Shown here: one piece after another, positions 45,112 to 54,110 of the stretch
Layout of the letters: each line of letters opens with the position of its first letter
Numbering within the stretch: position 1 is the first letter of the stretch
Source: an uncultured Tateyamaria sp.
GTDB taxonomy: Bacteria > Pseudomonadota > Alphaproteobacteria > Rhodobacterales > Rhodobacteraceae
Reading direction: 5' to 3'
NCBI RefSeq assembly: GCF_947487805.1
Contig: NZ_CANKXW010000009.1
Span: forward strand, 62,001 to 126,000
DNA length: 64,000 nt
Translations under genes and position numbers: made by a program
The notes under the pieces: model-generated
Databases searched by the model: none
What the model was told of the DNA's origin: nothing
What the model saw: the letters and a program-made list of their open reading frames with translations, nothing else

Positions 45112-46049
45112 GATTTGGTCCTTTCCTGGATTTCACGGTGCGTCAGCAGGGCCTCTGTCGGCTCTGGCGCGGTGTAGGGGTATGAAGGGTTCGCAAGAGC
45201 GTTGGTGACGTGCTTGAGCTTCCATTGCACGCCGTCCCGACGCAGGATCATGCGGGATTTGACAGGCGGCAGGCTGTCGCTGCCGTCCTTGGTGAAAATG
45301 GTATCATGGTAGCCGCAGATCAGGTCGGCCCCGAGAAACTGGGCCGATGTCGCCATGCGCGCCATGGTGTCCGCGTCTTGACCCGAAACGATCTGCACCG
45401 TCATGTCAAAGAACGGGCGGATGTCCTCAGGCGTACGGATCTGGGTGTCGACGTGATCGCTGTGCGACGTATAGGGCATGTCGCACAGCGCACAATAGGC
45501 GTCGAAATCGTCCGTGAGCGTCGCCGCCGTCAGGCTGTCGACAAACCCCTGGTAAAGCGACAGGGGCGAGGCCGATGTCCGCCGCACATCGTTGCGCGGC
45601 GCTTGTGTCGGCAACAACCCCCGGTCCGAGACCCGCAAGAGGTCAATGGGCCAGGTGAGGGCGGCAAGCGTGCTTTCCTCCTCGATCACCCGCCACGCGC
45701 CCTGACGGTTCTGCAAGACAACGCGGTTGTCATAGCTGGGCACCATCGCGGCCGCATTGCGCAAGGCGTGCGTCACGTAATAGCCCTGGATATAGTCGTC
45801 GCTGAGGAACTCCGCCTCGGTCACGAGACGGATGAACTGGTTGACGCCAAGGCTGTGCAACGACCCGCTGAACGCGGTCACATTGCGCTCGAAATCAGCC
45901 TCTGTCTCCACGATCAACTCGCCGCCGGTCATGATCTGACGACAGGGCAAAAGGACAGTCCCGCGCACCGTGGCCACGTCGCCCGCCAGCAGGGCGCGCG
46001 ACTGGATGTCGAGCATGTCCTGCAGGATGGTCATCGCGTCCTTGAGCAT
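45093..46049 (-). CDS. Protein of two tandem NTF2-like domains, unknown function
   Basis: A 318-residue protein built of two similar halves (about 1-150 and 165-300). Each has a helical start (SRALLAGDVATVRG and SLTAATLTDDFDAYCALCD), a middle containing acid and phenylalanine residues, and a beta-rich ending (RQGAWRVIEEE and RRDGVQWKLKHVTNAL). This is the SnoaL/NTF2-like pattern. No catalytic set is evident. It sits between thiolase (28-base gap) and fadJ, whose start it overlaps by 19 bases, so it is inside the beta-oxidation operon. The start is ATG 46049. Confidence 0.65.
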   Translation of the reverse strand: MLKDAMTILQDMLDIQSRALLAGDVATVRGTVLLPCRQIMTGGELIVETEADFERNVTAFSGSLHSLGVNQFIRLVTEAEFLSDDYIQGYYVTHALRNAAAMVPSYDNRVVLQNRQGAWRVIEEESTLAALTWPIDLLRVSDRGLLPTQAPRNDVRRTSASPLSLYQGFVDSLTAATLTDDFDAYCALCDMPYTSHSDHVDTQIRTPEDIRPFFDMTVQIVSGQDADTMARMATSAQFLGADLICGYHDTIFTKDGSDSLPPVKSRMILRRDGVQWKLKHVTNALANPSYPYTAPEPTEALLTHREIQERTKSWPTLH

Positions 46050-46077
46050 CGGTTCCGTCCTCTCTGGCCCTGCCGGG

Positions 46078-47289
46078 TTACACGCGTTCGATGATCGTGG
46101 CGGCACCCATGCCGGAGGCCACGCAAAGCGTCGCCAGACCGGTTTCCTTGTCCGCGCGCTCCATCTCGTCCAGCAGCGTGCCAAGGATCATCGCGCCCGT
46201 GGCCCCCAGCGGGTGACCCATGGCGATGGCACCGCCGTTCACGTTGACCTTGTCGTGGTCGACGTCAAAGGCCTGCATGAACCGCAATACCACGGCGGCA
46301 AAGGCCTCATTGACCTCAAAGAGGTCGATGTCGCCAATGGCCATGCCATTGTCGGCCAGAATCTTTTCGGTCACAGGCACCGGGCCGGTCAGGTTGATGG
46401 TGGGATCGGTGCCGATCTTGGCCGTGGCGCGGATGCGGGCACGGGGTTTCAGGCCCCATTTCTCGCCGAATTCCTTGTTGCCGATCAGGATCGCCGCGGC
46501 CCCGTCCACGATGCCGGACGAGTTGCCCGCATGGTGCACGTGGTTGATCCGCTCCAGATGCGGGTATTTCATCAGCGCGACCTTGTCGAAGCCCGGCATG
46601 ACCTCGCCCATCGCCTGAAAGGCGGGGTTCAGGCTGCCAAGGCTCTGCATGTCGGTCTGGGGGCGCATGTATTCGTCGTGGTCCAGGATCGCGAGGCCGT
46701 TGATGTCCCGCACGGTCATGATCGAGTTGTCAAACCGGCGGTCATCCCATGCGGCCTTGGCGCGGCGCTGGCTTTCCACGGAATAGGTGTCGACGTCATC
46801 ACGGCTGAACCCGTATTCGGTGGCAATGATATCGGCGCTGATGCCTTGGGGGACGAAATAGGTCTCCATCGCCAGCGACGGATCGGCGGCAATCGCGGCC
46901 CCGTCCGACCCCATGGGCACGCGGCCCATCATCTCGACCCCGCCCGCGATATAGGCGTCACCGGCCCCGCCGCGCACCTGGTTGGCCGACAGGTTGACGG
47001 CCTCAAGCCCGCTGGCACAGAACCGGTTGATCGCCAGACCGGGGATCGCCTCGTCCAGATCAGAGGCCAGCACCGCGCTGCGCGCCAGGTTGCCGCCCTG
47101 TTCCATCACTTGCGTGACGTTGCCCCAGATCACGTCCTCGACCGCGTGACCGTCGAGATTGTTGCGCGCCTTGAGGGCGTTCAGGGTCTGCGCGCTCAAC
47201 CGCAGCGAGGTCACCTCGTGCAGCGCACCGTCCTTGCGGCCCTTGCCACGGGGCGTGCGGATGGCGTCATAGATATAGGCTTCGGTCAT
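46078..47289 (-). CDS. fadA: Acetyl-CoA C-acyltransferase (thiolase)
   Basis: A 403-residue thiolase releasing acetyl-CoA in the last step of beta-oxidation. The nucleophile C91 is in NRFCASGLEAV. The C-terminal catalytic His and Cys are in GGAIAMGHPLGATGA and LCVASGMGAA. With the NTF2-like gene and fadJ downstream it forms the core operon. The ATG at 47289 is used. A perfect TAGACC-N4-GGTCTA palindrome lies 48 bases upstream. Confidence 0.94.
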   Translation of the reverse strand: MTEAYIYDAIRTPRGKGRKDGALHEVTSLRLSAQTLNALKARNNLDGHAVEDVIWGNVTQVMEQGGNLARSAVLASDLDEAIPGLAINRFCASGLEAVNLSANQVRGGAGDAYIAGGVEMMGRVPMGSDGAAIAADPSLAMETYFVPQGISADIIATEYGFSRDDVDTYSVESQRRAKAAWDDRRFDNSIMTVRDINGLAILDHDEYMRPQTDMQSLGSLNPAFQAMGEVMPGFDKVALMKYPHLERINHVHHAGNSSGIVDGAAAILIGNKEFGEKWGLKPRARIRATAKIGTDPTINLTGPVPVTEKILADNGMAIGDIDLFEVNEAFAAVVLRFMQAFDVDHDKVNVNGGAIAMGHPLGATGAMILGTLLDEMERADKETGLATLCVASGMGAATIIERV

Positions 47290-47336
47290 CGTGTTCGTCC
47301 TTTTGCCAGAGGCGTATCGTTATGTTCTAGGTGGGG

Positions 47337-47352
47337 TAGACCGGACGGTCTA
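47337..47352. promoter_or_regulatory. TetR/NemR-type operator upstream of fadA
   Basis: TAGACCGGACGGTCTA is an inverted repeat (TAGACCG and CGGTCTA around GA). It fits TAGACC-N4-GGTCTA, the operator form of NemR and related TetR repressors. It lies in the 96-base gap before fadA. No TetR gene is in this window. Confidence 0.6.
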
Positions 47353-47385
47353 ATCAAGGGTGACGTTGCGGCGCATCAGGTAAAC

Positions 47386-48018
47386 TTACGCCCGGTCGGC
47401 GGGGGAGCCGGGCATGAGGTCATAAGGCGCCTTCCAGCCCGGCACCTGCGCGATGTTGTTCAGCCAGCGGTCGATATTGGGCCAGTCCGCGCGGTCAAAC
47501 CCGAAAGGCTCAGGGTAATACAGATACCCGCAGCAGCTCAGGTCCGCATTGGTGATGCCATCCCCCACGATCCAGTCGCGCCCCTCCAGATGGGCGTTCA
47601 GCACGGTATAGGCGCCCTTCAGACGCCCCTGGTTGAAGGCGATCACCTCCTTGGGGCGCTTGTCCTCGGGCAGGAAATTCATCAGGAACCGGGTCACGCC
47701 ACACATCGAACTCAGCTTGTGATTGTCCCACAAGACCCAGCGCAACACCTCATAGCGATCCTCGCCATCACCGCCGAACTTGCCGGTCTTGTCGGTGATG
47801 TATTGCTGGATCACTCCCGACTGGCTGATCCTGCGATCCCCGTCTATGAGCAAAGGCGCTTCGCCCATGGTGTTCAGGGCGCGGTATTCCTCGGTGCGCG
47901 CCGCGCCGCCAAAAAAGTCGACATAGACGGGTTCCCAATCAAGCCCGGACAGCTCCAACGCCAGTGCCGCCTTGTACGAGTTTCCGCTTTCACCAAAGCA
48001 GTGCAGTTTCAGGGTCAT
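47386..48018 (-). CDS. Glutathione S-transferase-family protein
   Basis: A 210-residue protein with an N-terminal thioredoxin-like domain (about 1-80: LKLHCFGESGNSYKAALAL, the cis-proline region NTMGEAPLLIDG and RRISQSGVIQQYI) and an all-helical C-terminal domain (about 90-205). The usual GSH-contact Glu/Ser after the cis-proline is present in modified form (ISQSG). It probably conjugates or reduces electrophiles in the cytosol. The start is ATG 48018. It lies on the same strand between the acyl-CoA dehydrogenase and thiolase genes, but the palindrome before fadA suggests that gene has its own promoter. Confidence 0.85.
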   Translation of the reverse strand: MTLKLHCFGESGNSYKAALALELSGLDWEPVYVDFFGGAARTEEYRALNTMGEAPLLIDGDRRISQSGVIQQYITDKTGKFGGDGEDRYEVLRWVLWDNHKLSSMCGVTRFLMNFLPEDKRPKEVIAFNQGRLKGAYTVLNAHLEGRDWIVGDGITNADLSCCGYLYYPEPFGFDRADWPNIDRWLNNIAQVPGWKAPYDLMPGSPADRA

Positions 48019-48056
48019 TTTCGCAGGCCTTTCCGGTCGCTTGAGTTGATCCGGCC

Positions 48057-48111
48057 GGACCGGGGGTTTCACACCCCCGGACCCCCGTGGAGTTTATCTG
48101 GCAAGATGAAG
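48057..48111 (-). repeat. Intergenic GC-rich repeat, copy 3 (type B)
   Basis: On the minus strand it reads TCATCTTGCCAGATAAACTC followed by two runs of five G's. It matches copy 2 at 24795 in the first 18 bases with one or two differences. Confidence 0.7.
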
Positions 48112-48257
48112 AGAGCTGTCTTTACCAAGTATTAAGGTTAACGCACCTAACTTGTCACGGCATGGCAGGCTGGAGAGCTGAGCGATGTGCAAGGTGACGC
48201 TCTGTTTTCCCGGCTTTGGCGGATGCCGCCCGTGGAAGGCAGAGCGGAGCTGCTCTT

Positions 48258-48292
48258 TCATCTTGCCCAAAAAACTCCCCCCGGAGGGCCGG
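48258..48292 (+). repeat. Intergenic GC-rich repeat, copy 4 (type B)
   Basis: TCATCTTGCCCAAAAAACTC followed by CCCCCGGAGGGCCGG. It faces copy 3, about 150 bases away. Confidence 0.65.
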
Positions 48293-48320
48293 GTTGCCCG
48301 AAGCGCTATGCAAGGGCGCA

Positions 48321-49478
48321 TCAGAACGCCCTCGCAATCAGCTCTTTCATGATCTCGTTGGTGCCGCCATAAATCCGCTGCACCCGCGCATCCGTCCACA
48401 TGCCGCCGATGTCATAGTCCTGCGTGAACCCATAGCCGCCGTGTAATTGCAGGCATTCATCGAGCACCCAGGCCTGCGTGTCCGTGGTCCAGTATTTGCA
48501 CATGGCAGCTTTGTCGACGCTCAGGTCCCCGCGCAGGTGTTCAGCCATGCATTCGTCAAAGAAGGCGCGACTGACCATTGTCTTCGTCTTGGCCTCCGCC
48601 AGTTTGAACCGCGTGTTCTGAAACTGCATGAGCGGGGCGCCAAAGGCCTCGCGTTCCCGGCAATACGCAACCGTGCGCGCCACCGCGCCTTCCATCGCCC
48701 CCACCGCCGAACAGGCAATGATCAGCCGCTCCTGCGGCAGCTGCTGCATCAGCTGGTAAAACCCCTGACCCTCCGCCCCGCCAAGGATGTTTTCCGGCGC
48801 GATCTCCACATTGTCGAAAAACAGCTCGGACGTGTCCGATGCATGCATCCCGATCTTGTCGAGGTTGCGCCCCCGGCTGAACCCCGCCGCACCATCGGTC
48901 TCGACCACCACCAGCGACACGCCCTTGGACCCCAGCGCCGGGTCCGTCTTGGCCGCCACCACGATCAGGTTGGCGTGCTGGCCGTTGGTGATGAACGTCT
49001 TGGACCCTGTCAGCCTATAGGCATTGCCATCCCGAATGGCGCGCGTCTTGATCGCCTGCACGTCAGACCCGGTCGAGGGTTCAGTCATGGCTAGTGCACC
49101 GACCATTTCGCCCGACACCATCTTGGGCAGCCAGCGCTGTTTCTGATCCTCGGTGCCGTAATTCAGGATGTAGTGGGCGACGATGCCCGAATGGATGCCG
49201 TGGCCCCAAGAGGCCAGATTGGCGCGTGCCGCTTCGATCAGGATCGCGGCCTCATGCCCGAAATCACCGCCCGCCCCGCCGTATTCTTCGGGTATGGAGG
49301 GACAAAGCAGGCCCAATTCACCGGACTGGCCCCACGTGCTGCGGTCCATCTCGCCCTGCTTGCGCCAGCGCTCGAAATGCGGCGCCCACTCGTTCGTGAT
49401 GAACTGCGCCGTCATGTCGGCGATCATCTGGTGTTCTTCGGTCATCCACGTGGATGACCCGGCAGCCATGTCTTTCAT
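48321..49478 (-). CDS. Acyl-CoA dehydrogenase
   Basis: A 385-residue flavoprotein of the ACAD family. Visible are the N-terminal helical domain, the FAD/substrate region [15 protein letters not shown] and [15 protein letters not shown]. The C-terminal domain carries [15 protein letters not shown] and [15 protein letters not shown], where the catalytic Glu of many members lies in YGGTNEI or nearby. It oxidises acyl-CoA to enoyl-CoA, passing electrons to ETF. The start is ATG 49478 behind GGGAGGAG. It is the third gene after MerR and FadE on this strand and is separated from the small RHH-like gene by 23 bases. Confidence 0.92.
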   Translation of the reverse strand: MKDMAAGSSTWMTEEHQMIADMTAQFITNEWAPHFERWRKQGEMDRSTWGQSGELGLLCPSIPEEYGGAGGDFGHEAAILIEAARANLASWGHGIHSGIVAHYILNYGTEDQKQRWLPKMVSGEMVGALAMTEPSTGSDVQAIKTRAIRDGNAYRLTGSKTFITNGQHANLIVVAAKTDPALGSKGVSLVVVETDGAAGFSRGRNLDKIGMHASDTSELFFDNVEIAPENILGGAEGQGFYQLMQQLPQERLIIACSAVGAMEGAVARTVAYCREREAFGAPLMQFQNTRFKLAEAKTKTMVSRAFFDECMAEHLRGDLSVDKAAMCKYWTTDTQAWVLDECLQLHGGYGFTQDYDIGGMWTDARVQRIYGGTNEIMKELIARAF

Positions 49479-49501
49479 ATCTCTCCTCCCCAGGAGATGT
49501 G

Positions 49502-49714
49502 TCAGCGTTTGCGCGCCTCCAGCTCGGAATTGAACAGGCGCAGCCGCGCGGTGAGGTTTTCCTCGTGTGTCACGCTGTCGAAATTCTCGAACAGGAACGA
49601 CAGGGCCTCGCCCTCGTCCAGCCCGGCCTCGCTGGCGAACCGCTTGAGGCGGCGATAGCCGTCTTCGGTCATCGCAACCGGAAATCGTCGGGTCAGGCGA
49701 AAGCGTTTGGGCAT
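49502..49714 (-). CDS. Small ribbon-helix-helix-like protein
   Basis: A 70-residue protein. The first part gives a possible beta strand (RRFPVAM), then two helices ([15 protein letters not shown] and [15 protein letters not shown]), the arrangement of Arc/MetJ-type DNA-binding proteins. A basic-acidic helical tail follows. It lies between FadE (47-base gap) and the acyl-CoA dehydrogenase (23-base gap), so it is in the operon. A regulatory role is possible; it could instead be an accessory protein. The start is ATG 49714 (MPKRFRL). Confidence 0.6.
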   Translation of the reverse strand: MPKRFRLTRRFPVAMTEDGYRRLKRFASEAGLDEGEALSFLFENFDSVTHEENLTARLRLFNSELEARKR

Positions 49715-49761
49715 TGTCACTCCAAAAAAGTAGGGTGGGCAATTTGCCCACCCCACCGACT

Positions 49762-51543
49762 TTAGAAGTTTGCAGCATCCAGCGCCATCACCGTGTCCGC
49801 GCCCGACTGGATTCGCGTCAGGTGCAGCGCCGTCGAAGGCAGTTGCCGCGCCATGTAATAGCGGCCCGTGGCCAGCTTGGTCTCGTGGAACGCAGGGTCA
49901 GACGTGCCCTCCGCCAGTGCCGCACGCGACGCCTTGCCCATCTTGGCCCACATCAGGCCCAGGCAGACATGGCCGAACATGTGCATGAAGTCATAAGACC
50001 CCGACAGCGCGTTGTTCGGGTTCGTCATGCCGTTCTGCATGAAATACATGCCCGCTGCCTGAAGATCCTTGGAGGCCGCCTTGAGCGGTTCCAGGAACTC
50101 GGCGTCATAGGCCTCGTCCTGACCGGCATTGTCCTTGATGAAGGATTTGACCAGATCAAAGAACGCCATCACGTGCTTGCCGCCGTCCTGCGCCAGCTTT
50201 CGGCCCACCAGATCCAGCGCCTGCACGCCATTGGCTCCTTCGTAGATCATCGCGATCCGGGCGTCGCGGGTATATTGCGACATGCCCCATTCCTCGATGT
50301 AGCCGTGACCACCATAGACCTGCTGGGCCTTGATCGTCATGTCATAGCCCTGATCGGTCAGGAACCCCTTGATGATCGGGGTCAGCAGCGACACGAGGCC
50401 GTCCGCATCCGCGTCCTTGCCGCGATGGGCGGCGTCGATCATGACCGCACTCCACAGGATGAACGCGCGCGCGCCTTCAGCGAACGACTTCTGGTCCATC
50501 AGGCTGCGGCGGATGTCGGGGTGCACGATCAGCGGATCGGCGGGCCCGTCGGGGTTTTTCACGCCCGTCACGTCGCGCCCTTGCAGGCGGTCCTTGGCAT
50601 AGTCCAGCGCGTTCTGATACGCGACCTCGGCCTGGCTCAGACCCTGCATGCCCACGCCGATCCGCGCCTCGTTCATCATGGTGAACATCGCGCGCATGCC
50701 CTTGTGCTCTTCGCCAATCAGGTAGCCCACGGCCCCGTCATAGTTCATCACGCAAGTGGAGTTGCCGTGGATGCCCATCTTTTCCTCGATGCTGCCCACG
50801 CTGACCCCGTTGCGTGCCCCCAGGGAGCCATCGTCGTTCACGCATATTTTTGGAACAATGAAGAGCGACACGCCCTTGATGCCCTCGGGGCCGCCTTCGA
50901 TCTTGGCGAGAACGAGGTGGATGATGTTCTCGGACATGTCGTGCTCACCGGCAGAGATAAAGATCTTCTGGCCCGTGATCCTGTAGGTGCCGTCGTCCTG
51001 CGGCGCGGCCTTGGTGCGCATCAGGCCCAGATCAGTGCCGCAATGCGGCTCGGTCAGGTTCATGGTGCCGGTCCATTCGCAGGACACCATCTTGGGCAGA
51101 TAGGTTTCCTTCTGCGCCTGAGAGCCGTGGGCGAGGATCGCCGAGGCCGCACCGTGGGTCAGGCCCTGGTACATGGTGAACGCCATGTTGGCGGAGGAGA
51201 ACATCTCGCCCACGGCTGTGCCGATCACGTATGGCATGTTCTGGCCGCCGAATTCCTCGGGCATGTCCAGACCGGGCCAGCCGCCTTCCTTGACCTGCTC
51301 GAACGCGTCCTTGAACCCGGTGGGGGTGTAGACCACGCCGTTTTCCAAGCGGCAGCCTTCCTTGTCGCCCACCACGTTCAGGGGGGCGAGGACTTCGGAG
51401 GTCAGCTTGCCGGCCTCTTCGAGGATGGCAGAGGTGAAATCCGCCTCCAGCTCGTCATAGCCGGGGATGTCGGATCCTGTGACGTTCAGCACATCGTGCA
51501 GGATGAACTGCATGTCCTTGGTGGGGGGTGTATAGCTGGGCAT
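49762..51543 (-). CDS. Acyl-CoA dehydrogenase, long (FadE/DmdC-like) form
   Basis: A 593-residue dehydrogenase with the N-terminal extension and C-terminal domain typical of the larger bacterial ACADs. Key blocks are [44 protein letters not shown] and [17 protein letters not shown] with the R-I-A-IYEGANG ending. The DmdC enzyme (3-methylmercaptopropionyl-CoA dehydrogenase) belongs to this group, as do general fatty acyl-CoA dehydrogenases. Substrate cannot be decided. It is preceded by a MerR gene (68-base gap) on the same strand, and the dehydrogenase and small RHH-like genes follow, making it the head of the regulon after MerR. Confidence 0.9.
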   Translation of the reverse strand: MPSYTPPTKDMQFILHDVLNVTGSDIPGYDELEADFTSAILEEAGKLTSEVLAPLNVVGDKEGCRLENGVVYTPTGFKDAFEQVKEGGWPGLDMPEEFGGQNMPYVIGTAVGEMFSSANMAFTMYQGLTHGAASAILAHGSQAQKETYLPKMVSCEWTGTMNLTEPHCGTDLGLMRTKAAPQDDGTYRITGQKIFISAGEHDMSENIIHLVLAKIEGGPEGIKGVSLFIVPKICVNDDGSLGARNGVSVGSIEEKMGIHGNSTCVMNYDGAVGYLIGEEHKGMRAMFTMMNEARIGVGMQGLSQAEVAYQNALDYAKDRLQGRDVTGVKNPDGPADPLIVHPDIRRSLMDQKSFAEGARAFILWSAVMIDAAHRGKDADADGLVSLLTPIIKGFLTDQGYDMTIKAQQVYGGHGYIEEWGMSQYTRDARIAMIYEGANGVQALDLVGRKLAQDGGKHVMAFFDLVKSFIKDNAGQDEAYDAEFLEPLKAASKDLQAAGMYFMQNGMTNPNNALSGSYDFMHMFGHVCLGLMWAKMGKASRAALAEGTSDPAFHETKLATGRYYMARQLPSTALHLTRIQSGADTVMALDAANF

Positions 51544-51611
51544 ATCTCTCTCTCCCTTGGTCTGATGCCGTCCCCGCGCGGGGGGCGGCGAAGTTCTGCG
51601 CTACAGGCCGC

Positions 51612-52013
51612 CTATTCCGCGACCTTCTTCGAGGCGTTCATCGAGGCGAGCATCTTCTCGCCCCATTTCAACTGGTTCTTGAGGTCGTCGATCGCCTCGG
51701 TCAGCTCGTCGCGCTGCAACTCCATGTCCGCGAGCCGGTCGCGGGCGATCTCGTAGGTGCGCGCCAGCTGGGTCTGTTGCTGGTCGCCCATGTCATAGAG
51801 GTCCAGCAGCTGGCGGATCTCCTCCAGGCTGAAGCCAAAGCGCTTGCCGCGCAGGATCAGCTTGAGCCGCGCGCGGTCGCGCTTGGTGAAAAGGCGCTTT
51901 TGGCCTTCGCGGATCGGGAACAGCAGTTCCTTGGCTTCGTAAAATCTCAGGGTCCGCGGCGTGACGTCAAACGCGTCGCACATCTGGCGGATCGTCATCG
52001 TGGTTTCACTCAT
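51612..52013 (-). CDS. MerR-family transcriptional regulator (fatty-acid type)
   Basis: A 133-residue regulator with a MerR winged helix-turn-helix (residues about 6-75: TIRQMCDAFDVTPRTLRFYE and RLKLILRGKRFGFSLEEI) and a long C-terminal coiled coil (about 80-125) for dimer formation. No cysteine metal site is seen. It resembles the LiuR-like MerR proteins controlling acyl-CoA catabolism in proteobacteria. It is directly upstream of FadE. A paralogue is at 53197. The start is ATG 52013. Dyad motifs lie in its upstream gap. Confidence 0.88.
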   Translation of the reverse strand: MSETTMTIRQMCDAFDVTPRTLRFYEAKELLFPIREGQKRLFTKRDRARLKLILRGKRFGFSLEEIRQLLDLYDMGDQQQTQLARTYEIARDRLADMELQRDELTEAIDDLKNQLKWGEKMLASMNASKKVAE

Positions 52014-52081
52014 AGGATCACTCGCATCTCGTGTTACGAGCATCAAATGGGGCAGGGGCGGATTCGATGCAACCACGGGAT

Positions 52082-52144
52082 GACGTTGACGTAAGTTCTA
52101 CGTTGCGTCACTTCTCCAGTTGACGTGACCGTGATCCACGTCAA
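52082..52144. promoter_or_regulatory. GACGT dyads upstream of the MerR gene
   Basis: TTGACGTG (52120-52127) pairs with CACGTCAA (52137-52144), an 8-bp inverted repeat with a 9-base spacer. A second, looser dyad (TTGACGTAAGTTCTACGT) lies at 52086-52103. Both are within the 234-base non-coding region upstream of the MerR gene. LiuR-type operators are described as ACGT-containing palindromes, so autoregulation is plausible. Confidence 0.5.
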
Positions 52145-52247
52145 CCGGCGCACTGGGCGTGAAACGGGTAAGATACTGCACCCAGCCGGGCGAAATAATG
52201 CACCGGCGTGGGCTATTCGGGCCGGGCGGGGTCGAACCTGTACCGCG

Positions 52248-52979
52248 TCAGCAGGGCGGCCCGGCCAGCGACGGCCACACATCCTCGATAAATCCGTGCA
52301 CGGCCGCCAGCTCCGGCTGGACCATGATGTACCGCTCATAGGTCGAATGCGGTGCAGGCGCGATATGCACACGGTCCTCCAGCGCATAGGCATGCACGAA
52401 ATAGGCCGCCGCCGAATGCGCCACGATCCCGACGCTGCCGCGCCCGTTGGCGATGAACTGCACCAGCGCCGCTTCCGAGCTGACATCCAATCGCGCCGCA
52501 TTGCCCGCAGTGACCCGTTCGTCCACCCCGGGATAGCGGTGCCCCTTGACCCCCACCACCGTGGACCCGTCCAGTGACCCCGGCCCGTCATAGGCCACCG
52601 GTGCGGCGCGCGGCGAAATCACGTCGTTGCGGTCCTCGACCAGCGCGGATGTCCACAGATACCGGCTGCGGTCGGCGTCACCGAACCAAAGCGGACTGCC
52701 CCACAGCACCACGCCGGCATCACCCGCGCGCAATTGGTCGTTCAGCCGCTGGCGCGGCAGCACCACCACGTTGAAAACATACTGCCCGCCCGACCGTTCC
52801 GTCAGCATATCGGCCAGCGCAAAGCTCATGCCGCTGCGCGCCTCCGCATCGACCACGAAGGGCGGGAAATTGTGATAGACCCACATCGTGACCGCCTCCG
52901 CCGATGCGCGCAGCGGGGTCAGGGCACAGAACAGCACAAGGGCGCACAGCACCCGGCGCGGCAAGTCAAATCGAGCCAT
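52248..52979 (-). CDS. Periplasmic solute-binding protein, family 3 type
   Basis: A 243-residue exported protein with a signal peptide (residues 1-28, ending ASAEA) and a type II binding-protein fold (VTMWVYHNFPPFVVDAEARSG, then SFALADMLTER). It resembles amino-acid ABC binding proteins, but no permease or ATPase gene is adjacent, so it could be an orphan or sensor. The start is ATG 52979; further upstream frames overlap the second MerR gene. The last residue is Cys after GPP. Confidence 0.75.
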   Translation of the reverse strand: MARFDLPRRVLCALVLFCALTPLRASAEAVTMWVYHNFPPFVVDAEARSGMSFALADMLTERSGGQYVFNVVVLPRQRLNDQLRAGDAGVVLWGSPLWFGDADRSRYLWTSALVEDRNDVISPRAAPVAYDGPGSLDGSTVVGVKGHRYPGVDERVTAGNAARLDVSSEAALVQFIANGRGSVGIVAHSAAAYFVHAYALEDRVHIAPAPHSTYERYIMVQPELAAVHGFIEDVWPSLAGPPC

Positions 52980-53196
52980 AGTCGCAATCTTCCTCGCCGC
53001 GGGCGCAACGGGCTTGGCCCCGATGCGCGTATGGATGGAAAACCCTCCCGGTGGGCAGGGCGGGCGCCCATATTCCGGCGCACGGTCATGTCGAGCGGCA
53101 CCATACACAGGTTTCAACCGCTGCGCAGGTTTATCCGCAACCGACGTTAAAATGGGGATAACACCGGGGCGATCTGCCCACGGCGCCAATGCGGCC

Positions 53197-53568
53197 TCAG
53201 CCGTCCAGCTCGGTCGCCACGCTGTCGCGCAGCCCCTGCAACTCGTCGCGGGCCTCGTCCAGCTGGCGGCGCTGTTCGTCCAGCTCCTTGAGCTGCCCAT
53301 CGGCCAGTTCGATCCACGCCCGCATCTGCGCCTCGGTGCCCTCGTGCTCGTAGATCAGCAGCCACTGGCGGATGTCTTCCAGCTGAAAGCCAAACTTGCG
53401 GCCGCGCAGGATCAGCTTCATCCGGGCGCGTTCGCGCGGCCCGTAATACCGCGAGCGTCCTTCACGATCGGGCTGCAACAGCTCGATATATTCGTAATAG
53501 CGCAACGTGCGGGGGGTCACGTCGAACGCCGCGCACATTTCCTTAAAGCTCAAGCGGTCGTCTGCCAT
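53197..53568 (-). CDS. MerR-family transcriptional regulator, second paralogue
   Basis: A 123-residue MerR protein closely related to the one at 51612: SFKEMCAAFDVTPRTLRYYE, then ARMKLILRGRKFGFQLEDI and a C-terminal coiled coil. It is divergent from the thioesterase gene at 53688 across 119 bases. A perfect palindrome AGCCTAGGCT (53593-53602) lies 25 bases before its ATG. The start is ATG 53568. It probably regulates itself and perhaps the thioesterase/MATE genes. Confidence 0.85.
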   Translation of the reverse strand: MADDRLSFKEMCAAFDVTPRTLRYYEYIELLQPDREGRSRYYGPRERARMKLILRGRKFGFQLEDIRQWLLIYEHEGTEAQMRAWIELADGQLKELDEQRRQLDEARDELQGLRDSVATELDG

Positions 53569-53592
53569 GGCCCTCGTCTCTCCCTGATGCAA

Positions 53593-53602
53593 AGCCTAGG
53601 CT
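53593..53602. promoter_or_regulatory. AGCCTAGGCT palindrome before the second MerR gene
   Basis: A perfect 10-bp palindrome in the divergent gap between the MerR gene (53568) and the thioesterase gene (53688). It may be part of a MerR operator. Short and unproven. Confidence 0.3.
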
Positions 53603-53687
53603 GCAACCGCCGCTTGCGCAACAGGTGCCTTGCCCCCCGGCACGGCCAGCCCCATAAAGTGATCAACGACCCAAAGGAACCCGCCCC

Positions 53688-54110
53688 ATGTCCGACATGC
53701 TGCGCATCGCACGCCAGTTCATCGAGGCCCTGCCGCACAGCCGCGATCTGGGCATGACGGTCGAGGATATCGCACCGGGGGTGGCCGTGATCTCGATGCC
53801 CTTCGATGACCGGCTGGTGGGGGATCCGGACACCGGCGTGATCTCGGGCGGGGCGGTGTCGGCGCTGATGGACACGTGTTGCGGGGCGGCGGTGATCGCG
53901 CATCCCGACAATGGCGGGGCGACGGCCACGCTCGATCTGCGCATCGACTACATGCGCGGCGCGACGCCGGGGCAGGCGATCACCACGCGCGCCGAATGCT
54001 ACCACGTCACGCGCTCCGTGGCCTTTGTGCGCGCCACCGCGTGGGACGACGACCGCGACAACCCGGTGGCGTCGGCCACCGGCGCCTTCACGGTGGAGGC
54101 ACGGCCATGA
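53688..54110 (+). CDS. PaaI/hotdog-fold thioesterase
   Basis: A 140-residue hotdog-fold protein. The conserved stretch DTGVISGGAVSALMDTCCGAAV has the Gly-rich and Asp/Thr positions of PaaI-type acyl-CoA thioesterases, and IDYMRGATPGQAITTRAEC is the next strand. It releases free acid from acyl-CoA in the cytosol. It is coupled to the next hotdog gene by an ATGA overlap. Paired thioesterases of this type may form heteromers. Confidence 0.85.
   Translation: MSDMLRIARQFIEALPHSRDLGMTVEDIAPGVAVISMPFDDRLVGDPDTGVISGGAVSALMDTCCGAAVIAHPDNGGATATLDLRIDYMRGATPGQAITTRAECYHVTRSVAFVRATAWDDDRDNPVASATGAFTVEARP

Larger units (their letters stand above)
48019..48320. other. Non-coding gap with two facing repeat copies
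   Basis: A 302-base region between the GST and acyl-CoA dehydrogenase genes. It holds two copies of the type B repeat in opposite orientations, at 48057-48111 (minus) and 48258-48292 (plus). Between them I see no convincing gene. A GST promoter could lie near 48130 (TTAAGGTTAACG, locally AT-rich). Confidence 0.6.

Noticed and set aside
42910-52013. A DMSP (dmdBCD) degradation cluster
   Set aside because: The acyl-CoA dehydrogenase resembles DmdC and the ligase at 31443 resembles DmdB, but general fatty-acid enzymes look the same, the genes are apart, and FadA/FadJ point to ordinary beta-oxidation. No dmdA or dmdD seen.
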